64,000 nucleotides of DNA from Allodiplogaster sudhausi (taxonomy: Eukaryota > Nematoda > Chromadorea > Rhabditida > Diplogasteridae). Shown piece after piece: positions 22,736 through 32,589 of the stretch (the stretch's first letter is position 1; the number at the start of each line of letters is the position of its first letter). The notes beneath the pieces are model-generated. The model worked only from the letters and a program-made list of their open reading frames with translations, had not been told where the DNA came from and did no database searches. Where the stretch lies: NCBI GenBank assembly GCA_945643635.1, contig CALZFC010000104.1:822501-886500 (forward strand). The letters run 5' to 3'. The translations under genes were made by a program, and so were the position numbers.

Positions 22736-23210
22736 CCAGGCACCAGAGGTGTAAACGGGCCCAAAATTTTTGGGCCAGCCCGGCCCGTCGGGCCCTAAAT
22801 CTCGGCCCGGCCCGGCCGGAAATTTCCGGGCCCTGGAATTTTGAGCCCGGCCCGGCCCGGCCCGGCCCGCGGGCCCGTTTGAGCCCGATTTTCAAAAAAA
22901 TTCTGGGAAAAAAAATCGAAAGAGTTACAATGTGTTTTGAAAGTCAGAATTTTTCATGCTCGTGCTATGAACATTCATTTTAATGTATAGAAGTAAGACT
23001 TTTAGGGGGAAAAATGAACAAATAAAGAAAGTTTTCCACTTATCAATGCCACCAGTCGTCCTGAGTGGACGACATTGTGTGCTTATCGGGCCCAATCGGG
23101 CCTACGGGCCGGCCCAACTTTTCTTGGGCCCGGCCCGGCCCGGCCCGGGCCCTTGGGAAATTGGGCCGGCCCGGCCCGCGGGCCGGCCCATTTACACCTC
23201 TGCCAGGCAC
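22736..23210. mobile_element. hAT-like MITE with GGCCC-rich ends and 8-bp TSD
   Basis: The element spans 22744-23202 (459 bp). It starts CAGAGGTGTAAACGGGCC and ends with the inverse of CAGAGGTGTAAATGGGCC. Identical 8-bp flanks CCAGGCAC lie at 22736-22743 and 23203-23210. An 8-bp duplication and CAGNGGTG-type termini are characteristic of the hAT superfamily. Both ends contain many GGCCC/CCCGG units that can fold on themselves, and there is no transposase. The host sequence is one copy of a dispersed repeat whose other copy (near 14395-14430) lacks the insertion. Confidence 0.9.
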
Positions 23211-23956
23211 ACACGATAGGTTACTCTACAGAACAAAAGACGTTGAATATATGGGCGATCAGCAATAAGAATAATGGCGTTCTAGTCGTGAAATGATCGG
23301 TTTGTAAGAGTATAGTAAAAATTGGGGATTTATTGAGCGGGAGGGGCATATACTGTCTCTTCTTCCCACCCTCCCTCCTTCTAGAAGTGTCTAGGAGGCG
23401 TCATGCCTTCCGTGCATGCTCAGAATCATGCACCATGATGCTGGAAAGCGACATTTCCACTGATTATAACTGTTCGACCATTTCGGACGCACACCATCTA
23501 CATCATGTTTTAATTGTTAATTGCGAATTACCAGCTGGCGAGCTGATGGACACCCTCATCTTTGTTCGTATTCATTGTCTTCTTCTCTCCTCTACAGCCA
23601 CTTCTCTCTCTCTCTTCTCTCTTCCCTCTCTTTCTCTCTGCATGTCCATATTTTGTAATTGCTTCATTGATGTTCCTGTTGTTATCCAAGCCAAAGAGCG
23701 CCGTCTCTCATTTACTCTCCCTTTCCACTATCTCCCTCTTGCTGACTTTCTCTCTTTCTACCTTTCTCTCTTTTCTCTTTTCTCTCTTCTCTCCCTCTCG
23801 TTGTCCATATCTATTAGTTATTACTTCATAGCTATTCATGTAGTTATCCAAACCAAAGAGCTCCGTCTCTCTTTTACTCTCCCTTTCCACTATCTCCCTT
23901 TCTCTCTCTCACTCTCTCTCTTTCCATCTCTCTCTCTCTCACTTTCTATCTCTCTC

Positions 23957-24017
<61 letters not shown>

Positions 24018-24861
24018 AACCTTCGATGGCCGTCGCGAATGTCTAGAATGCAAAGTCTGGCATAGGCTATGCGATTTGTTTCAACCCTTTCTATTCCACT
24101 TGTCAGCAATTGATTTAATAAAGAGATGTATTCATGCATTAGACATTGGTTTACTCAATTCCAAAATGACAAGAACGGAGCTACAAAAGTTGTTAATCTA
24201 ATGAAGTTAATAAGTCCAAGAAGACTCAATACGAGGAAGATCAAAAAGCGGAGTAAATACGTTACATGTGGTTCTCACATCAAAACGCGACTCTCGCTAT
24301 TTGGGAGTTTTCAACGTTCGTTTTCTTGTCATTCATTCAGATTCTCTATCTGCCTCTGTGTCGTCGCCCTGTTCTCTCACTCTCGCCTCTTTTTTCATTG
24401 GGTGCTTTCCTGTGCTGGTGTTGTTCTGGAAATGACGATTAATGAGTAATCTTTTGGCAGCACTCGAACGCGTTGAAATAACTAAGAGACACTAGCAGCA
24501 AAAGAGCCCTCGAAATTGAACATATTGAAAAAGCAAAATGAAAAATTTAACCAGTATAAGCAATGCTTGTGATGTGATCTGTTGACATCTTATTGGGAAT
24601 AATTGAAGGTTATATGTGTTTATGCTGCACTTGTAAGTACATAGGTAGGTCACCAGTGCGAGAGCTGTGAACTTTAGCGGACGTGACTTTAGGGAGTTCG
24701 TAAGAATCAGCCAAATGTCGAGAAAAAAATGAAGTCATTTAACCTGGCTTCTCATCCGCAACGCGGCCGGCTTCATCGACAGCTCTCCAGCTAAAGTCAA
24801 TTTTCACTTTTTTAAATTTATAAATTGACTATTTCGGAAGAGATTTCCTGCAGGTTTCATC
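23211..24861. repeat. Repeat-rich intergenic region, three related modules
   Basis: A module starting near TGTCCATAT and running through a Tyr/Ser-like CTCCCTTTCCACT stretch occurs at about 23640-23735, again at 23805-23900, and in a third copy at about 35197-35295. The downstream sequence to about 24380 matches about 35350-35700. A long (CT)n array lies at 23900-24015. No gene was recognised. A TTTCCTGCAG acceptor at 24844-24853 just before the next ATG could be a trans-splice site. Confidence 0.65.
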
Positions 24862-26041
24862 ATGAGCAAGAACCCACAGGAGGAGGCGGAGAAGTCTCTG
24901 AAGAATCAGCGTGCAGCCTCTGTCAATCCGCGACTTTCTTTATTCCATCTTCTATTTGTTGAATGAATAGCAAGAATGACTTTCACTGAAGGAAAAAAAG
25001 GAAGAAACGAGAGGAACTTGGCGATCGGAGCAGTTAGACGAAAAAAGGCGGCACTAAAAAAAAACAGTGACCGTAGGAGAGGGTTGTTGGAGGCCTTGAG
25101 AGAATTGGATGAGGATGTAAATTGTCTTTTCATGGTTCTTTAAAGGAATCTATTTTCCTGTGTCGAAGCTTCTAAACAAAATGTAGATTGCAGCCGACGT
25201 CCTGTCGCGGTAGCGAGCGTGGACGGAGCGTGCTGGAGTGGATGCAGCAGATCGACAGGAGAAGTGTTAGGGAGGGAGAGGAGAGAGAGAGAGAGAGAGG
25301 GAGGGAGAGAGAGGGAGGAAAAGGGGAGAGAGAGTCGGTATTCCTCCTTGCAGGCTCGCCAGGAGGCCGCCTTCGAACAAATCGAGGCCATGCAGATCCG
25401 ACTGGAGAACGCCGTCGACGCCATCCGTGTCTCGGTACGAGAGTACTCTCCTTCTTCTTCTTCTTCTTCTTCTTCTTCTTCTACCTCTAGCTTCTTGTCC
25501 TCTCTCTCTCTTCTTTTTCCCTCTCTCTCCCTCCCTCCTTAAATCTCGTTTCCGTCTTTCAGGTGCACACGATCTCTCTTCTCCAGGACCCGCAGCCGGC
25601 TCCTCCTCCCTCCGTGGCTCCACCCGTCGCTATCACTGCCGATGCTTGAGAAGAGGAGGAGGAGAGGCAGCTCAAGACTGCATCGCTGCAGAAGGTTATT
25701 ACTTTCGAAAGAGAGAGTTGACTTTAATGTTCCCTCTAGAATGCTGTCCTTGTTGAGGAAAGCGAGGAAGCAGAGGACAGCGAGGGAGAGGGGAAGAAGG
25801 GAGGCGAGAACATCCGCGCCCTCTCCACCCGCCACTCCGAACAACTCTCTGCCCTCGCCGACGTCGACAACGAACATTTCATAATTCATACAAAATCATA
25901 TGCAATTACGGACTTATTTTATGCTAGCCTCACGGAATCTCAGAAATAATTGATAAAAAATAATCAAACACGACAGTGATGATCATTTTTCAGACGGCAA
26001 CGGACAATTCGAAGAAGAGCGGTGAAGACGGCAAGAAGTGA
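24862..26041 (+). CDS. Small coiled-coil protein with one in-frame TGA
   Basis: Exons 24862-24893, 25187-25265, 25354-25434, 25563-25694, 25740-25862 and 25994-26041 join in phase to 165 codons including the stop. The protein begins MSKNPQEEAE, then has SVLEWMQQID and a helix with EQIEAMQIRLENAVDAIRV, a Pro/Ala stretch, an acidic EEEEERQLKTASLQ segment, and a Lys-rich end. A TGA at 25647-25649 interrupts the frame after residue 109. Downstream the same frame stays open through two further correctly phased introns, so the exon structure was built around a longer protein. The first junction is the least certain. A TTTCCTGCAG acceptor 8 bases before the ATG could be a spliced-leader site. Family not recognised; it adjoins the sperm-gene cluster. 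Confidence 0.55.
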
Positions 26042-26977
26042 GAGGCCAGATCGCTTCTTCCTTCACGCGCTCTCACTCGCTCCACCACTTCGCTCCTTTG
26101 CCCTCTCCCTTTCCTCTCTCACTCTCTCCAACAAATTATGTGAAAATAAAGAAGGAGAGACGCGAATAAAAGAAGAGAACAAGGAAGAAAAATGTCACAG
26201 GAGTATCTCCTCGAAGAGTTGGTTAAATAAAATAAAGATATTGGGAAACCCGGGAGATTTGAACACAAGGAGGAAATGCCGGGAAAGACAACGAGATAAA
26301 GTTGATTATCAGATGGTTACATCCCTGATACAATAAGGGACTCTTTTTTTCCTCTTTACGAGACTATTGTCGTATACGTTAAGAAGGGCCGTGTATCTAC
26401 GTCAAAAGTAACAGGGACAACAACATCATACAGGTAGTTAAAAACAATGGAAAAAGAGTATTATGTGATCTGGCGTCCTGGCTGAACATCTCAATTAGCA
26501 GATGCGTGACCCAACCCGCCACAATAGATTGGTCACTGTGAAAATGATGTAAATCTACATATTAAAAAATATATTTAACTTGACTGCGCATTTAAAAGCA
26601 TATGTAATGGCTTAACAGGTTGGTCACTGTGAAAGTGATGCAAATCGATATATGAAAAAATGAATATATTTCTGACTATTTAAAATAACTACGTATTTAA
26701 AAGCAAATGTGATGGGTAAATTTAAAAAAAAAATTCTTCAAGTAAGAATAAACATGAATAAATAGACGAAAGTACAATTTTGAGCATGCCAATTACTGAT
26801 TTTTGTTTATATTAACATTAAAAAAAGCGGGATTTTTGCACTTAAAAGTAGAAACTTGTAAAGAAATGCAAATTTTTAGTGCTCCGGGGCCGTATAAAAG
26901 GGCTCCAAATCGATGCTCTCCATCAGATTCACTCTTGTCTCTGTCTCTGCTTCTCTGCCCTCTCCACTCTCCCTGCA
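26042..26977 (+). promoter_or_regulatory. Upstream region of first SSP copy, with TATA box
   Basis: From about 26372 onward this region matches 32590-33287 closely. It contains two copies of a TTGGTCACTGTGAAA-type module (about 26530-26610 and 26620-26720), each followed by similar AT-rich sequence. A TATA box (CGTATAAAAG at 26890-26899) lies about 80 bases before the ATG. The same arrangement precedes the second SSP gene, so these are probably the shared spermatogenesis promoter elements; that role is inferred from position and duplication. Confidence 0.5.
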
Positions 26978-27465
26978 ATGTCTGCTCTGACGATCGACCC
27001 TCCGGCTGCTCAGCTTCCCGCCGCGGGCGGTGCTTCCGTCCATCAGCTCGCCAACGGCGGTGCTGCTCGTCTAGTCTACAAGGTTTTCCTCTCCCCTCCC
27101 CTTCCCCTCCCATCCTATCTCCCTTTCCATCTCTCTCTCTATCACTCAATCTCTCTCTCTCTCTCCTATCTTCTGTCCTCTCTCTCCTGTCCATTTCTCA
27201 GTTCCACAGTTTCCCAGCCCTCCTTGTCTCCTTGTCTTTACCGCTTTGTCCCGCTCTCTCGCCATTCTCTCATCGATTATTTCCTTGCAGGTCAAGTCGT
27301 CGAACAACAACGAGTACCGCCTGAAGCCGGTGTTCGGCTTCGTTGAGCCGGGCGCGGCTTCTCCCCTCGAGACACCCGCCTGGCCGGCCCGCCCAAGGAG
27401 GACAGGACGCCTTCAAGGCCGCGGCGGTGGCTGGTGAGATGACCCTCCCCATGTCGGCCCAGTGA
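26978..27465 (+). pseudogene. Decayed SSP-type major-sperm-protein-domain gene
   Basis: Exon 1 (26978-27082) is identical in protein to the intact copy at 33288. Exon 2 starts at 27291 with VKSSNNNEYRLKPVFGFVEPG. Relative to the intact copy, exon 2 has lost one base at GAGATCACC (here GAGACACC) and 49 bases around 27403. The frame therefore shifts and ends early at TGA 27435-27437; the original stop position is 27463-27465. The truncated product would have 83 instead of 109 residues and lack the last beta strands. SSP proteins are small single-domain MSP relatives made in sperm. An AATAAA signal follows at 27490. The shared promoter and TATA box are intact, so it may still be transcribed. Confidence 0.8.
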
Positions 27466-28032
27466 TCTCCTCATCTTCTCCCTCCTCTCAATAAACATAT
27501 TCCAGGCTAACTTCTTTCTTCGCTCCACATGCCAATAGTGATAAAAGTCTCCCCTGAAAGTGCTAAAGGTAAAGCCTTTAACCAAATGAAAAGTAGCTTT
27601 ATTCGAGAAGTGGCGAGATATTTGCAAAGGTTCATATTATGATCAAGACATATTGAGATGCATTACGTGAGCTATTTATAATGAAGGAATGGGTAGCTGC
27701 CTGGGGATCGGAGATGAGAAATGTAAATGCTTTAGTGTTAATGTTGTCGCATAATTTAGATGGTGTTTGTATGAGTAAATAAAATAAATAATTGACATAT
27801 GTGGTCAATCAAATGTATATGAATGCTCGATTGTGGTCGAGTATCTAGCCAGCGTCCAGTAAACGGGCACCGAAAAGAAAAGGCGTAGAGTTACTTGATT
27901 CACGACACAGTACCTTGCAGTATATCGAGAATAATACCAAAAAAAAAGGCAGAGAGATGGGGGTAATCAAGACGATACCAGCGAATATTAGATAAAAAAA
28001 CAAGGGTTGAGAACGAAGGGAGTAAGACCGGA
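27466..28032. other. Downstream part of the SSP segmental duplication
   Basis: No gene was recognised. The sequence matches 33817-34390 with small indels, for example the stretch with GTGGTCAATCAAATGTATATG, and belongs to the duplicated block of about 26372-28132 versus 32590-34482. Confidence 0.6.
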
Positions 28033-28227
28033 TGAGTCGGACGGCGTGGCTGAGTGACGGCTGCCGGGGCAGAGGACGCGGCCTCCGACTGCGACTGGAC
28101 GCTGCGGTCGACGGCTCCCTGTGCAAGTTGACAGGATTTGTCCGCGCAATGAGAAGTTCCACCAATCAAGCATTTTACAAGATTCTGAAGGATCATCTCT
28201 TCATTGAAACCATTGCCTTCGGATTCT
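28033..28227 (-). CDS. Possible coding exon of an unrecognised gene
   Basis: An open minus-strand block reads SESEGNGFNEEMILQNLV, then CADKSCQLAQGAVDRSVQ and an Ala/Pro segment. It is flanked by an acceptor-like TTTCAG above 28227 and a donor-like GTCTTA below 28033. The 3' half is repeated at about 34385-34482 inside the segmental duplication, where it is cut off at the duplication border. No start, stop or partner exon could be assigned and no domain was recognised, so this is a weak call. Confidence 0.25.
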
Positions 28228-28239
28228 GAAACTAACAAA

Positions 28240-29150
28240 ATTTAGACGTTGTATTTCTCTTACATTCTTTGTATCTGTAGTAATTTCAAAGTTTAAAAGA
28301 TGCCCAATATTTAAAGTAAACGTTTCCATAGTAACTTATTATTTTCCATACGTTGAGATGGTTCGAAATAAGAAATTCCAATTCCAATCGATAGTTCATT
28401 GTACTCAGCTAGTCATTTGGTAAACATAGAGCTATGTGTAAAATGCACTTTAGGACCTACGGAACCATATGTTACGTCACCCAGGGGGAAGATTTATAAG
28501 TAGACTAAAGAAACTCAGTACAAAGTGCCCAGGCCGAAACAGAAATTAGCTTCAGCTCGCTTTCTCCAAGCAAAAAAATCAAATATTAGCATTTTAAGGC
28601 AATTTTAATTGCGCTGGTCTAAAGTTCAAAAATTTCTAAGATTGTTTCGAATGATTCCACTTGGACGCACACTCTCCTGGAAAACTTAATGAGGAAAATA
28701 TTTCAGAGTTTATTTGCCGACAATGACAGCTCAGAACATATCAACATATCATAATTTTAAAATTAAAATATATTGTGACAATTTTGAAAATATTGCATTT
28801 TATTCTAACTTGATGGAAATCCTCTACATATCGGACGTTCGAGAAACCATGGGCAATGTACTTCTTGCACCATTGATCGTATATTGCGTTCGGCATGCCA
28901 ATTACAAATTTCATAAAATTGGACTTTTTCAACCCCTAATAAGTGATGAACAGCAAATTAGCCACTTGTGAACATTTTACTTGCAAATTTCTCATGGCCC
29001 TTTCAAAGTCTAATTCAACGAAATACAACATCTTACCATATAATGCACTTTGATAGTTTCTGTATTATTCGAATTTTACTGTGAACGCTGCATATAAATG
29101 GTAGGTTTTATCCGCCGTAGGGGAAAGAGAGAGGGCGAAAAGGGTGTGTG
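28240..29150. other. Intergenic AT-rich region, nothing recognised
   Basis: AT-rich sequence between the uncertain exon at 28.1 kb and the first MSP copy. No motif-bearing exon, repeat or RNA gene was recognised. Confidence 0.5.
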
Positions 29151-29171
29151 AGAGAGTGGGAGTGGGACCAT

Positions 29172-29742
29172 TCAGGGGTTGTACTCGATTGGGAGGTTCT
29201 TGCGGCGGACCATGCCGTCGCCCTAGAACCACTCGCGGCGGAACTGCTTGGCAGCGCCGTCCGGGGTGTTGGTCCACTCGATGGTGATGCGGTCGTTGTT
29301 CGTGTCCTCCTGTAAAATATTTTAAATTGAACAAACAGGGTATTTATCAGAATGTGATAAATACAAGTTCAAGAAAAAAATGTGCAGCACCTGCCCATAG
29401 GCGAAGGCGTCGCAGGACACAGCAACGAGGACGGGCTCCTTGGGGTCGAGGACTCCGCTGGCCGGGTCGACACCGAGCCGCTTCATGTTCGTGGTCTTGA
29501 AGGCCCAGCCGATGCGACGGGCAGAGCTGTTGATCACCTGTAATTGAATTATTAAGTTAACTCAACCTTGTTATTTTAATTAATTATTAACAAATATATC
29601 AAAAATATTCTTGCGAAAGAGGGTCACATGAATGAAGACGAACCTTGATGTGGTTGGTGTGCTTGTCGTCGTAGGGAGAGTTGAAGACGACCTTGGCGTT
29701 GGGCTGAGTGGCGATGTCGCCGGGAGCAAGGGACTGGGCCAT
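29172..29742 (-). pseudogene. Major sperm protein (MSP), copy A, nonsense in last exon
   Basis: Three exons (29644-29742, 29391-29537, 29172-29309) join in phase to the 127-residue length of nematode MSP. It starts [20 protein letters not shown], continues [18 protein letters not shown] and [17 protein letters not shown], and ends [11 protein letters not shown] is the cytoskeletal and signalling protein of crawling nematode sperm. In exon 3 the Gln codon expected in EWFQGDGM is TAG (29223-29225), which would remove the last 17 residues, including the final strand. All splice sites look good. A TATATG element lies about 85 bases upstream of the ATG. Copy B lies about 550 bases away in inverted orientation with nearly the same 5' leader. 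Confidence 0.85.
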
Positions 29743-30207
29743 GCCTTGGAGGAGGAGAAGAGAAGTGGAGAGGCGAGCAGAGAAGCACAGTCAACGACTG
29801 ATGGCAATGCCGCTGGAAAACCCCTTTTATATGATTTTCTTAGCTGCAAATTTTTCATTTTTTTCACAAAAGTGCGTCGAAATGGTTATGAAAATTCGTG
29901 AATCGTTCATAATATCACGAAACAAACAAAGAAAGATCACTTATTTTCTCATTTGCTGATTTTGCATCGGTGTTCTTTCAATGATTTGCAAATTTTTGAA
30001 CCTTTGCCCTCTACACAATGATAATCATTTTCCATACTTCCAGCATAGTTAAGCAAATTCAGAAATTCGAGCGAGTTTCGTTGCTATTCTTAGAATAGTT
30101 TTGGTAGTTTGATCGTTATTCCGTGATAGTTTGAGCTTTCCACGAAATTTCCATGTTGATCATCGCACTTTTTAGAAATAATTGAAATTTTTCACCTGGG
30201 AAAATCG

Positions 30208-30216
30208 TATAAAGGC
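30208..30216 (+). promoter_or_regulatory. TATA box of MSP copy B
   Basis: CGTATAAAGG lies about 88 bases before the ATG of MSP copy B, at the same spacing as the TATA boxes of both SSP copies. Confidence 0.5.
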
Positions 30217-30296
30217 AGCGTTCGTGAGGCATTGCCATCAGTCGTTGACTGTGCTTCTCTGCTCGCCTCTCCACTTCTCTTCTCCTCCTCCAAGAC

Positions 30297-30872
30297 ATGG
30301 CCTAGTCCCTTGCTCCCGGCGACATCGCCACTCAGCCCAACGCCAAGGTCGTCTTCAACGCGCCCTACGACGACAAGCACACCTACCACATCAAGGTTCT
30401 TCCTATATTAATGCATCATTATTTCGCAAGATTTTCCAAGACATTATTTAAGAATTAATAAAACAAAATTACACATTGAATTAACTTAATCCTGCAATTA
30501 CAGGTGATCAACAGCTCTGCCCGTCGCATCGGCTGGGCCTTCAAGACCACGAACATGAAGCGTATCGGTGTCGACCCGGCCAGCGGAGTGCTCGACCCCA
30601 AGGAGCCCGTCCTCGTTGCTGTGTCCTGCGACGCTTTCGCCTATGGGCAGGTGCTGCAGATCATTTAATTGTATTATACAAATCCAATTTATAACCTACA
30701 TACTTCAAAATTTTCTCAATTTAAATTCATTTAAAGGAGGACACGAACAACGACCGCATCACCATCGAGTGGACCAACACCCCGGACGGCGCTGCCAAGC
30801 AGTTCCGTCGAGTGGTTCCAGGGCGACGGCATGGTCCGCCGCAAGAACCTCCCTATCGAGTACAACCCTTGA
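30297..30872 (+). pseudogene. Major sperm protein (MSP), copy B, two disabling changes
   Basis: Exons 30297-30395, 30504-30650 and 30737-30872 are collinear with MSP copy A on the opposite strand. Codon 3, Gln in copy A, is TAG here (30303-30305), directly after ATG GCC. Exon 3 has lost two bases at the FRREWF codons (CGTCGAGTGG against CGCCGCGAGTGG), which shifts the frame through the C-terminus. Exons 1 and 2 are otherwise open and well conserved; Lys-Arg-Ile replaces Lys-Arg-Leu in exon 2 and Tyr replaces Asn at HTYHIK. The third acceptor is TTTAAAG rather than TTTTACAG. It is a decayed MSP gene unless translation can begin elsewhere. Confidence 0.85.
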
Positions 30873-31235
30873 AATGTGCCCTACCGACAGTAAAGAGTCG
30901 AATATTTGATCTCCCTTGTTCTGAAGAAGAAATGAAACGACGAAATATAAATAATTAAATTTGACACTAATAAGAAAATACATCCAATCTATTCCATTTG
31001 TCGCTTTCTCACTGACCTCTTTTTATTTTTCTGTGTTCTATTAAAATATTCATGTTTTTTTCTTAAATTTTTTACTATTTACTATTTTGTCGTGCAGGAA
31101 TTGCCACGATTATTGTCACTGCTCAAAGTTTCGAAAAGTCTCTAATTCAACCTTGCTTTCTTTGAAACGAATGGAAAAATTTGAGAATGTTTCATTTTTT
31201 GTAAGAAAATAGTGTTTCATTACTAATTCGGAAAT

Positions 31236-32418
31236 CTCCGAGTACAAAACGGAGGACAGAGCTACAGTCCCGCCCAGGATCTTGGTACCATGGAGGGGTC
31301 GGAGGGGTCGGAGGGGTCCAAATGCATCCTCGGTCATAACTACTTTCCTAGGAAATAGAAAAACGTTGGTTTGCTTATAGCGAACGGATGTTACTGTTAA
31401 AAAATCGATAATTTCTTATCACTTGATAAGAAGTTATCAGTTTTCGCTTATAAAAATTTTCATTTCTTATATTTATAAATGAAATTTCTTCTGTACCATT
31501 ATTTTGTCTCTTCCCACATCCCCAAATAATAAAATTAGAGATTGTATCATTGATAACGGAAATCGATAAATCAGACCTTATCACACATGTTCAATAGCTG
31601 AGCAGATTCGCCCAAGGATTCTGAATCTGGTTATGTAATCAGTTTTCAAATAGAGTGCCCGTTAACAATATATTTTTGATTGTGTGTACTTTCCATTCCT
31701 TTCTTCAGGATTCCCCATAGTCTTAGACTTTGTCAAAATTTTGGCCCAGTATGATGCGTCCAAATCTAGGTTGCTGCAGTAGCATTGAACCTCAGAAATT
31801 TAGCGCGCACTCTTTTGTCCTCGGTTTAATTACCCAAGTTTGAGGTAGCGAAATAGCACAGGCAGAGAAAAAAAGGATTAGGCCCCGCCCCCTCGGCCTG
31901 AAAAGCCTCCCTGCCCTATTCTTTCTGAAGAAAGGCATGGAAAGTACACACAATCAAAAATATATTGTTAACGGGCACTCTATTTGAAAACTGATTACAT
32001 AACTAGATTCAGAATCGTTGGGCGAATCTGCTTAGCTATTGAACATGTGTGATAAGGTCTGATTTATCGATTTCCGTTATCAATGATACAATCTCTAATT
32101 TTATTATTTGGGGATGAGGGTAGAGACAAAATAATGGTACAGAAGAAATTTCATTTAAAAATATAAGAAATGAAAATTTTTATAAGCGAAAACTGATAAC
32201 TTCTTATCAAGTGATAAGAAATTATCGATTTTTTAACAGTAACATCCGCTCTCTATAAGCAAACTACGTACCATTTAAAATATTTTACTCTTTCCTAGGA
32301 AAGTAGTTATTACCGAGGATGCATTTGGACCCCTCCGACCCCTCCGACCCCTCCTTGGTACCAAGATCCTGGGCGGGACTGTATCACTCATATATGATAG
32401 CTCTGTCCTCCGTTTTAC
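31236..32418. mobile_element. Foldback element or long palindrome
   Basis: Two inverted arms of roughly 450 bases flank a spacer of about 250 bases (about 31687-31937). Matching landmarks are ACGGAGGACAGAGCT near 31250 and its complement near 32400, a triple GGAGGGGTC repeat with GGTACC, AAAAAATCGATAATTTCTTATC, and TTAACAATATATTTTTGATTG at the inner ends. There is no ORF with motifs. The right arm carries about 17 extra bases (TATCACTCATATATGAT type) before its end. No clear target-site duplication was found. It sits between MSP copy B and the second SSP segment. Confidence 0.75.
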
Positions 32419-32589
32419 AAAACGTTGTACAAAACGGAGGACTGCTGCAGATATCTAGCTTGCTTCCGAAATTGCAAAATTGCTTTGTGTCCCGTCTTCT
32501 TTACGTTTATGGCCCTTTTCAAATATGTAGAAAAACCTTTCATCTTTAGTTACTCTGCAAGAAATCAAAAAAAGAAATCTTAAAGGAAA

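Noticed and set aside
22983..23296. Pro/Gly/Ala-rich frames in the GGCCC region
   Set aside because: They are translations of the repetitive ends of the hAT-like element.
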